The notes under the pieces were generated by a model. The model ran no database searches and was not told the origin of the DNA. It saw only the letters and a list, made by a program, of their open reading frames with translations. Source: Naematelia aurantialba (lineage: Eukaryota > Basidiomycota > Tremellomycetes > Tremellales > Naemateliaceae). From it: DNA of 64,000 nucleotides. The stretch covers positions 124,001-188,000 of the forward strand of contig JAKFAO010000012.1 in NCBI GenBank assembly GCA_021527695.1. Reading direction: 5' to 3'. The position numbers and the translations under genes were made by a program. Positions 54,664 to 64,000 of this stretch are shown piece by piece; positions within the stretch are counted from its first letter, which is position 1, and each line of letters starts with the position of its first letter.

Positions 54664-57600
54664 TCAGAAACCCCCAACTCGCTTTTTGATCTTCTTCTTC
54701 CCCTTATCTCCCGGCCTTCCTCCGAATCGTCCTCGTTCGACCTGCGTGCTCGTCCATGCCTCAATACCCCCATCCCCTCCCAGGCTCTCCTGGGTGTACG
54801 TCCCAACCGCCTCTTGGGGCGGACTTGAGAACGCCATGGGCACGGGAGGCGCGAGACTTGGGACTGACAGAACGGAGCGAAGTGGGTTTGAGGGCATACG
54901 TGTCCGTGCTGCAGCTTGTTCAGACGCAGATGTAGGGTTCCTATTCGGATTTGGGCTTTGGCGTGGCGAGGACGGCAAGGGACGAATTGGACGATGAGGC
55001 CGGTAAGGTGTAGAGAATTCGTCTGTCTCACGCCACGGCCTCCAGGTGTATGAGTCTGGCAGCTCACCGACCGGCCATTCTGTAAGCAGAGATCGTAGTG
55101 ATGGCGACTCGAATGCCGAATCTGGCCGATCGATCGATTCGGTATCTCGTTGCAGGCTCTCTTCGGGGTCCGATGTCGGCTCAAGTTCCGGGAAGTGAGG
55201 CGTGAGGAACCCGAATGTCACAGGTATCGTATCTTGGTCGTTCAACGTCACGCGCGCCATGAGGCTTTCTGGTGAACCCACATCCAACATCGTGGTATTC
55301 GCGGTGAGCCGAGGAGGTTGAATCGAGTCTGAGGATAGCACGACTTTTGACAGCGCGAGGTCGAGAGCAAGTCGATAGGCATCCTCTCGAGTTCGAGTGC
55401 TACCATCGGGAAAGCTCTGTAGGAGCTCATCAAAGTCAGGTAAACATCGATCTTTCGAGCCTTCATGTTGACCTTCTGGGTGATCCTTCCGCCCCAGCCA
55501 ACCAACGACGGTGAAATGTCGATCATAGGCGACTTCATCCAGTCGAGACAGGTCCCTGGCCAGAACAGACCGGATGGGGATCGGTCGTAAAAGCTGACAC
55601 CGGATCTTGCGTCCGTCTTCATCTTCATCATTGTCGTCAAGAAGATCTCTTGCTAAATCTGACCTATCGACAATCAGCTCCTACTGCCTGCGGATATACC
55701 AAGCACAAACGCCGTCATGAGGTGCTCGAAGGGAGCGTCCAACTCGCGCATATAGCTCTCGAAGCTAGCGATAGAAAATCTCGCCTCGAACTCCGTGTCA
55801 TCCCCGTCGTCATGCCGATTGATCTCTACATGCCACGTCAGCTCAGCAGATGACACGAGCTCAGATTCGCTGACCAAGCCAAGCCCAGCGCATGTCCAGC
55901 TCTCGGTACCGCGTAATCGCCTCTTCCGAGCCCACGAGATGGTGAGGCTTGCTTTCGCGAAGCGCATCTTCATCGCCATCAAGGCGAACTCTCAGCTCAG
56001 ACCTTCGGCTGCTTGGTAGCAATTCGTTTCGTGAAAGATGATTGCCATTTGTCGTGAGGGGACTTGACCACACCGAACCATCGCTTGCCAGACTGATAAG
56101 GAGAGTCGACGGTCGTCTGTGCTTTCGTTGGATGGTGATAGTTGTTAAAGACTCAAGGGGGCAGTGCAGACCGGAAACAGCGAGGACATAAGGTGGGTGT
56201 GCGGATCTAATGGGTGGAGAAGGTGTGAAGTGCACAGCAGTAACAAGGGATTTGGACCGCCAGTAGATCAAAGTACATTCTGACCAATCAGCGCAACTTT
56301 CCGAGGCAGCAGGAGAGAGATCTCACCCCCGGTCTCAGCAAGCACCGTCCGAACCTCTAAATCTCTGGCTTTTCCGGCCCCAAGATCATGCTTCCAGCTT
56401 GCCGCCGGAACGCCGGGACAGCACTCGTCGATCCAAAGGACTTCGTAGGTCGTACTCAGGCAAGTATACGATGCGCCTCGCTCCAATGCAGTCGGATCGA
56501 GTGATGTGAAGACACGGTTCCGTCCAGTGAGCTCTATGAGCTGTGTGACAGGATAGTCAGGGCTCTACGTAGCTCCTCAATAAAGGGAACAGAGCCGTCG
56601 TGTTACTGGGCTTACCCCGATATCGATAATGCTTGCTTCTCTGCTTGAGACAACCAGGACCGTATCCGGTCGAATGCCAAAAGCGACCCGAAAGAACTGC
56701 TCTCTTTGGTCCGTGGTGGATTCTCGAATCTTTTTTCTGTAGTCAACGATTAGCACTAGCGCTCAGGACCGAGATCTTGTGATCCCCACATGTTGAAGAC
56801 TTTTTTCTGCCGCTCAAACTTCTCCGCGATTTCCTCCCAGAACAGCCAGACTCCACCACTTTCATCCACAACCACGCCCCTTCCCCACTGTGTCGTGTCC
56901 AGGGCTGCATCAACGTGTCGCAGTCCGCCTGTCTCGGACGATCTTATTGAGCCTATACAAAGAGTCGTGTATGGCATGGCGTCAGTTGGCGGCACAAACG
57001 CTTGATTGGGTATCAAGTTCATATAGTGTGTTGTTGAATGTAAGCGGACGACGAGGGGTGTTGCATGTCCTAGTCCCAGACATGAGCGCACACCTAGCGT
57101 CGGTGATAAGGACCCACTGTCGAGGCGATGGGGAGAGATCCGATCCACAGAGCAGATCTGCAGGATCTCCGTCTCGAACCTTTCAAGCGGCTTCATAATG
57201 GGCGTGAAGCAGGTATTACCCGACCCCGACCTTTCTCCTGTCGCCGAGGCTACAAAAGGCGATACGACTGGCTCGTCGGCTGCTGTCTCTTTCACACCAC
57301 CCAGTGCACAATTACTTACCAAGATGGTGGCCCAGCTCTCCTGATGGAGAGATGAGGGCGGACTTGGCGGAACCAGCACGCTCGTTTCGGAGCACCGCGA
57401 GTCGAGTGGAAACAAACGGGTCGTATCGTGGTCGCTTTCGTTCGTGCTGCAGCTGCAAGAGCTCGGGCTGGACTTGATCCATCAGGAGCGCCGGGTGCTC
57501 GAGTTCAGGGATTGCTGTCAGGTAGTCTTCCTGGCCGGGCATTAGCTTCCAACTCGGCTGCACAGCCTATCCTACCCACAGCGGATTTCACCAAGACCTC

Positions 57601-57963
57601 CAACGGCAGGACAGGCAGATGAATCTCTGATGCACGCATGGGCTGGAAAATCATCGTCGCATCCTCTGCGACTTCCAGCTTCACTCCTAAAGACAGTCAG
57701 TTGCAGCCGACCGCTGCCGCCAATGACATACGCTCATCTCGTTCAGATAACCACGTCCATCCCCACTGGCGGCCGCGCATATCCAATCTAACCCCTCCAT
57801 CTCGTCCAAAGTCCAAAGCAGGCCCACCGATACCAACCTCTGCAGAGGGCTCTCGTGGATCAGGAAGCTCGTCTTCGCCTGGCAGCGGTCGACGTCGAGG
57901 AAGCGGTTGGCCTTGCTGGGGTTTCGTTAAAGTGACCTGCGAGACGGATGCCGGGAATGACAT
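54664..57963 (-). CDS. Probable RNA polymerase I core-factor subunit (RRN6/TAF1C-like)
   Basis: A multi-exon gene; the start is ATG 57963 (MSFPASVSQVTLTKPQ). Exon 1 splices at 57732 into VKLEVAEDATMIFQP, then through a 50-bp intron (branch-like CTAAT) into DYLTAIPELEHPALLMD. The middle has beta-propeller-like segments (LRHVDAALDTTQWGRGVVVDESGGVWLFWEE; VLVVSSREASIIDIG; LISLASDGSVWSSPL). The C-terminal third is disordered and ends in a very basic tail, KGKKKIKKRVGGF. A WD-like central part plus a Lys-rich end with terminal GF is how I remember the Rrn6/TAF1C family, which places Pol I at rDNA promoters. The similarity is to pattern and tail rather than to a strict motif, so the call is tentative. 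Confidence 0.55.
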
Positions 57964-58235
57964 CGTTCCTCGATCGCAGGGATATGATTCGCTATCTCCG
58001 AGTCCCACAGTAATCGTCTAACCGCCTTGGCGAGCAAGCTCGCAGCATAATGCCCCAATATCTCTCTACCTAGCCGAGTGTGAAGGAAACGGGCACTCGT
58101 CAAAACAAACTCTTGAACCTCCACTTTGCACAGACGGAAGCAATTTCCCAGGTGGAAATAATATGTAATGCATGCCGTTGCAAGATGCAAGAAAAATTGA
58201 CCTCCTCATGCTATGTGTCCTCATCCGAGTCCTGC
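57964..58235. promoter_or_regulatory. Promoter region of the Pol I factor and 3' end of the carrier gene
   Basis: About 270 bp between tandem minus-strand genes. No further coding sequence is seen. Confidence 0.4.
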
Positions 58236-59572
58236 TCAAATCTCCATGATGCGCTTCATCATCTGCCAGGTAGCGAATGCAATGCTTGTTCGTGTCAGCG
58301 ACGCTATGTCGTAAAGGGGGAGATTCCTCACCTAGTCATCGGGACAACTTTGACATAACCAATGCTCAGTCCAACAAAGAAACCTCTTGCGCCTCGGGCC
58401 GCGTATACGCTCTTCACAGCTTCTCTCCAGGTGATCCCATACCCTCCTCCAGCTCCTCCTACCTGCATTCTCCGCCGAACTAGCTCGAAAGGATAGCTTG
58501 CCGTCTGGCTGACAGCCCCAGCAATCCCACCACATACCAGATCCCTAGCCGTCGGCCTTTCCGCCAGATAAGGCACATAGTCGGGCATGTGGCGTCGTAG
58601 AGTTCCGTAGGTGAGAAATGATGTCCCAGCGTATGGGATCATGCCGAGGATTGTGATGCTAAATCCGCGGTAGAATGGGTATAGGGGGATGCTGCGTGTG
58701 AAGGCCGACACGCTGGACATGCCTCCGCCGGGTGGCCGACGATCGGCTTCGCGGTATATACTTTTGACGGCTTGTGTCAAGGACTGGCGTTCCGATGCTG
58801 TAGTTTGGTAGGCGAGGCGGACTCGGATGAGTTCTAAGGGGTAGGTGAGGAGGACGGAGGTGACACCACTAAATGCGCCAGCCACAAAAAACCGAGCAGG
58901 AGTACGTTTATCGGGCGTAGGGACCAGGATCTGCAACAAATGTTAGAAGACTTCTTGAACGCATCTCCAACCGAAGCAGAACGTACAGCTTCAGACCAGT
59001 CGTATACCATGTATTTGATACCAGCATAGGGGAAGATACGGAGCAGGGTGGCCAAGTGTCCTTGAAACAGACCGCGGACACCTGATGTGTTGTATATGCG
59101 GCCAATGGCATGAACGAGGCCCATTGGGTGACCTGTTCAACGTCAGCGACGCGACGACCATATATTCAGGAAGACGCGCCTGCATATTTTGCAAACTCGA
59201 CATTCGAGGTCTGGAACAGGATTTTCACTCTGTCCAGCGGGGCTATCGACGTCTTCGCCTGGACGCGTCTGTAAGTTTACCGCGTAACTGATGCCATGGG
59301 GTATAAAAATGCTCACCACACAGCCAGCCACGCCTCCTGCTACGCCACTACTCAGAACTGATCATGTCAGCGCTGAGCCTGATCGCAGCTCTTCGAGCCT
59401 CACCATAATCCCAACTCGACTTGTCCTCCTTTGCCCGATCTCTACTACGCCTCCAGATACCTGAAGCAGTCCATCGTTCCGATTCCCGTGCTGGCCAATG
59501 TGGATCGTCGATAGCTGACGGATTGGGATGAAGGGAAGCAGACGCCGCCCGACCTTTGCCTTTGTAGTCCAT
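58236..59572 (-). CDS. LEU5: Mitochondrial carrier, LEU5/SLC25A16-42 type (CoA-related transport)
   Basis: A multi-exon gene starting [11 protein letters not shown] (59572) and ending [13 protein letters not shown] (58236). After a ~60-residue hydrophilic leader it has the three carrier repeats with their signatures: [26 protein letters not shown] and [32 protein letters not shown] and [21 protein letters not shown] are characteristic of the Leu5/Graves-disease-carrier group, linked to CoA accumulation in mitochondria. Six inner-membrane spans are expected. It is divergent from the NEO1-type gene across 400 bp. Confidence 0.88.
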
Positions 59573-59975
59573 TATCGACTACAGGTGGTCCAGCACAAAC
59601 TCAAGGGGCGTTGACGGCAGAGGTGTCTAGGTCGTCACGACGAGGCCATGGTTCAGTCGCGTAGCTACCGATACGGTGTATGCTTTGAAGATAGAGAAGA
59701 AAGAAAAAATCGACAAGTCGGGTTGCAAGACTTTGTTAGCCGGGGGCCGAATCGGCGGCAACAAACCAGTCAGCGTTGGGTAGGTCACGTGACTTTGCTG
59801 TACACCGCGTGAGTAGGTGGTTGTCGAGCCATTGTCTAAAGTCGCGACCGACTGTAGCCGTGGATTCGTCTCTCCTGGCCGCGAGCACCACACCACTCCT
59901 CAAACTCGGGCTTAAAGCGAAGATCTGGATGGTGGAAGTCGCCTTCGAAAACGTAGAGCGGACGACTCGAGCCTG
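59573..59975. promoter_or_regulatory. Bidirectional promoter of the carrier and P4-ATPase genes
   Basis: 403 bp between divergent ATGs. A CACGTG E-box-like core lies at 59787-59792 (GGTCACGTGACTTTG). Confidence 0.45.
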
Positions 59976-62900
59976 ATGGCACCGCCTACCTCTTCTCAGG
60001 CCTATCCACTACAATCTCTCTCACATCGCAACTCGCAATCCAGCCTATCGTCTCCATCATCCTCGATGCCAAGGCTTGTCGATGCAGGGCCATCGTCTCC
60101 GCAAGCCCCTCTTCGCGGGGCGGGAAAGGACAAGCCGAGGAGGAAACAACGGCTGAGCGATACAGAACTGGACGAAGCAGAACATGGGGAAGGGGCCGCC
60201 TTGCTGGGATCCGCCAGAGAAGGTGGCGGTGTGGCTGGGCTGAATGGGAGTGCAGTGAGTGTTGCAATTGTTACATCACGCAAAGGGAGATGATTGATGG
60301 TCAGATGAGCGGTGCATTGGGTGGGGAGACAATATCTTCAGAGTCGCCGAGGAGCCAAGCCAAATCCCGGACAATTCCTTTGCAGTCTTCATGTAGGACT
60401 CTCTTGGACTCATTCCATGCCGTGTGCTAACGAATCTTCAGCAAAGCGGAATACTTTCCCTCCCAATGTTGTGCGAAATCAAAAGTACACGGTCTTGTCA
60501 TTCCTTCCACTCGTGTTCTGGGAACAGTTCAAGTTCTTCTTCAACTTCTACTTCCTCGTTGTCGCCCTCTCGCAGTTTATTCCCGCGCTCAAAATTGGCT
60601 ATATAGTGACATACGTGGCTCCTCTCGCCTTCGTCCTTGCCATCACCATGGGCAAAGAGGCATATGACGACTATTGCCGTTACTTGCGTGACCGGGAGGC
60701 CAATTCCACTCGGTACCTCGTCATCGTCCCGCACCCATCGGCATCGTCCTTACAACCTGGTGACGGGATGGGAGGTGATGTCACAGACTCCTTGCCGCGC
60801 CCGCAAACGCGATCAACACCGTCGAGCAGTATCCGAGTGGGAGATATGGTGCTACTGGAGAAGAATCAGCGCGTTCCTGCAGACATGGTGCTGCTCACAA
60901 CGAGCGAGGAGGAGGGGACTTGTTTCATCCGCACAGACCAGCTGGATGGAGAGACAGACTGGAAGCTCAAAGTCGCGGTTGGAGAGACGCAGAAGATGGG
61001 CGAGGGTCACGTTGGCTCAGCTGAGGGCGACCTCTACGGTGAGTGCGATCACGAAGAACTGGATGATCGTCGAGCTCACTCATACAGCTGATCCTCCGAT
61101 CAAGGATATACACACATTTTACGGCGTCCTCACGCTTCGATCAGTCAAGCCCGGCCCATCGTCCGATATATCTATCCCTCTTTCGGTTGAGAATGTTCTC
61201 TGGGCAAATACAGTCCTCGCAGCTGGAAGTGCGGTTGGTCTGGTCGTCTTCACTGGCAAGGAGACGAGGGCCGTCTTGAATACCAGTGAACCAGAAACCA
61301 AGATGGGCACCTTAGAACAGGAAGTCAATAAGATGGCTAAGGTGAGTGATCGATGGTGCTCGTCCATGGCAGCCTATGATCTGATGCCCCGTTGCTGCTA
61401 GATCCTCTGCACAGTGACTTTTGCTCTGTCCGTCTTTTTGGTTGCTCTGAATGGTTTCCGCGGGCGGTGGTATATCTACGTCTTTCGGTTTTTGATTTTG
61501 TTCTCGTCCATCATTCCAATCAGGTATGTCTTGGCATCGCCTTAGTTTTGGCGCTGACAGAAGCAGTCTTCGTGTGAATCTAGACATGGGCAAGACGGTC
61601 TATGCGCATCAGATTCAGTCCGATCCAGAAATTCCCGAGACAATTGTGCGCACCAGTACTCTGCCTGAAGAGTTGGGCCGGGTAGAATACTTGTTGAGCG
61701 ACAAGACAGGGACTTTGACGAGAAACGGTACGCCCTACCCATGAGCATTAGTGGGAAGACTGACAGACCGTGCAGAGATGGAGATGAAGAAACTGCACAT
61801 GGGGACGGTGGTTTTCGGATGGGACTCGATGGACGAAGTTGGTCATTTGTTAGCGCAGACGTTCGGCGACACAGAGTATAGTGGTCAGCTTCCCGGTCCC
61901 TGCTGAAGCCAGCTGACGGTACGTAGGCTCTCACAGGAAAGGCTCAATGGCGGCCGGCCTGACTCGTGGTCGAAGAGATATGTCATCCCGAGTTCGCGAT
62001 GCAGTGCTCGCCCTCGCGACATGCCACAATGTATGTTACTGAGAGAAAGTACACTGATTCTACCAGGTCACACCGGTAACGAATGACGATGGTACGGTGA
62101 CATATCAAGCGTCTTCGCCAGACGAGGTCGCGATCGTGCAATGGACCGAGTCTGTCGGCCTGACCCTAAGCGCTCGCGATCGGACAAGCATGACCATCCG
62201 GTCGCCTACTGCAACTCCGATGACGTTCGACATCCTTACGATTTTCCCTTTTACGTCGGAATCCAAACGGATGGGCATCATTATTCGCGAGCGCGAAACT
62301 GGCGCCATCACCTTTGTCCAAAAGGGTGCGGATGTGATCATGGCCAAGATTGTACAAAAGAACGATTGGCTGGAAGAGGAGACTGGCAACATGGCTCGGG
62401 AGGGTCTGCGGACGCTCGTGGTGGCCCGCAAGCGACTTTCCGCCGATGCGTACGAGAATTTTGACAAGGAATATCGTGCAGCCCAGCTTGCGACCGGTGA
62501 TCGAGGGGGAGCGGTGCAGCGCGTCGTCTCTACCCATCTCGAGAATGAGCTGGAGCTTCTTGCTCTTACTGGCGTCGAGGACAAATTGCAAGAAGACGTC
62601 AAGTCGACGTTGGAGTTACTACGCAACGCGGGATTAAAGATCTGGATGTTGACGGGAGACAAAATCGAGACTGCGACAAATATCGCTGTCTCGAGCAAGC
62701 TTGTTGCGAGGGGCCAATATATTCATCAAGTGGCAAAGCGTGAGTAAAGAGGGCCCTCCAGACCTGTGGAAGGAAGCTGACATGTCACGTAGTCACTTCC
62801 AGCGACCAGGTCCGGGACATGTTGGACTTTCTCAGCGCGAAACTAGACTGCTGCCTGGTGATCGATGGCGAATCTCTGCAGGTGTGTTACAGTATGACAT

Positions 62901-64000
62901 GTGCAGTATCATTCCAGGCTGACTAAGCGCGCAGCTCTGCCTCGACCGATTCCGAGCCGAGTTCGTCATGCTCGCCACCCAGCTGCCAGCCGTCGTCGCC
63001 TGTCGTTGTTCGCCTACACAGAAAGCGGACGTGGCGCGACTTATCCGCGAATTCTCAAAGAAGACTGTATGCTGCATCGGCGATGGCGGCAACGATGTCT
63101 CGATGATCCAGGCAGCGGACGTTGGTACGTCCTCGTTTCCCTCCCGATAGGCGGCGCGGGCTAAGATATTGTGTCTCTGCAGGTATCGGTATAGTCGGGA
63201 AAGAGGGGAAACAGGCGTCTCTCGCAGCCGATTTCAGTATCAATCAGTTCTCCTACCTCACCAAACTCCTTCTCTGGCATGGACGGAACAGTTATAAGCG
63301 GTCGGCCAAGTTGAGCCAATTCGTTATTCATCGCGGATTGATCATCGCCGTTATCCAAGCGGTCTTCTCTGGGATCTTCTTCTTTGCTCGTGAGTCGACC
63401 TAGCCGCTTTCGACATGACGATCGATCCATGCTGACAGGACTTAGCAATCGCACTTTATCAGGGCTGGCTGCAGGTCGGCTACGCCACGCTTTACACGAT
63501 GGCCCCGGTTTTCTCTCTTGTCCTCGATCGCGACTTGAACGAGGACCTCGCACTGTTGTATCCGGAACTATACAAGGAACTCACCAAGGTCAGCCGGCGC
63601 ACACGTGAAGACTGTGAAGCTGACCTTGTTTAGGGTCGGAGTCTGAGCTACAAGACATTCTTCACCTGGCTGACCATCTCTGTTTACCAAGGTCCGCTTT
63701 ACGGCGGCATCGCACCAGATCTTCATGAGGATGAGCTGACAAGGTCAACAGGCGGAATTATCATGCTGCTTTCCCTCTTGCTCTTTGAATCTGAGTTTCT
63801 CCATATCGTGGCCATCTCGTATACGGCATTAGTGATCAACGAGCTCATCATGGTCGCGCTGGAAGTCACTACCTGGCATACCTATATGGTGCTGAGTGAG
63901 CTGGGAACGGCCGTGGTGTATTTCGGGAGCATGGCCATCCTACCTGCTTACTTCGGTACGCGAGATTCTTTACCTTGACCCCTTCCTTCATCCCTCTACC
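59976..64000 (+). CDS. NEO1: P4-type ATPase (flippase), NEO1/ATP9 type; 3' end beyond window
   Basis: Starts at 59976 ([12 protein letters not shown]) and is cut by the window edge after TM segments near LPAYFG (donor at about 63955). The order of motifs is [57 protein letters not shown], the actuator [12 protein letters not shown], phosphorylation site [12 protein letters not shown], nucleotide-binding [35 protein letters not shown], hinge [24 protein letters not shown], and the start of the C-terminal spans. [21 protein letters not shown] and the short N-terminus point to the Neo1/ATP9A branch, which works without a Cdc50-type subunit and moves aminophospholipids in Golgi/endosomal membranes. 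At least ten introns. Confidence 0.93.

Overview
The window is nuclear DNA of a basidiomycete fungus. It fits the Tremellomycetes (Cryptococcus/Trichosporon relatives) best. Most genes are split by many introns of 35-200 bp with GT..AG ends, and coding density is high. Several proteins have a tremellomycete look: a macrophage-activating-glycoprotein-like GPI protein, and a trehalose-phosphate synthase with a long internal insert of the kind described for Cryptococcus Tps1. All calls come from reading the sequence by eye; exon borders were built by hand from splice signals and frame.

Layout. 0.1-7.3 kb: a secreted GPI-type glycoprotein (-), a Gre2/cinnamoyl-CoA-reductase-like dehydrogenase (+) and a Zn2Cys6 transcription factor (-). 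7.5-13 kb: a small accessory island with two tandem F-box-like paralogues (-), an orphan gene (+) and a decayed copy of that orphan. 13.1-18.3 kb: a dienelactone hydrolase and a sugar/H+ symporter (both +). 19.1-24.4 kb: the FG nucleoporin NUP42 and an F-box/LRR-like protein, divergent from one promoter. 25.8-32.6 kb: trehalose-6-phosphate synthase (+) and glycogenin (-), convergent neighbours that both handle storage carbohydrate. 34.5-40.4 kb: a mitochondrial ClpX-type unfoldase and an RPD3-type histone deacetylase, divergent from one promoter.

40.7-54.0 kb is the striking part: thirteen small genes, all on the minus strand, almost all single-exon, spaced every ~1 kb. They encode poorly conserved secreted or membrane-anchored proteins that I do not recognise. 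Two are paralogous type II membrane proteins (NPF[DE]DP tail, transmembrane segment, C-x24/25-C-x11-C). Most of the rest share a signal peptide or anchor and a pair of cysteines 35-46 residues apart, often with a Leu/Thr-Glu-Glu-rich helix before the second. Six end in tails resembling ER-retrieval signals (HEEL, YEEL, HQEF, RYDL, YYDL, NEEV). Five carry the same 11-bp element, GAGATGCATG[AG], shortly after the stop codon. The last member has lost its start codon and frame. This looks like a lineage-specific, birth-and-death gene family between conserved housekeeping genes.

54.7-64 kb returns to conserved genes: a probable RNA polymerase I core factor (RRN6-like), a LEU5-type mitochondrial carrier, and a NEO1-type P4-ATPase that runs off the right edge.

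I saw no rRNA, tRNA, CRISPR or transposon.
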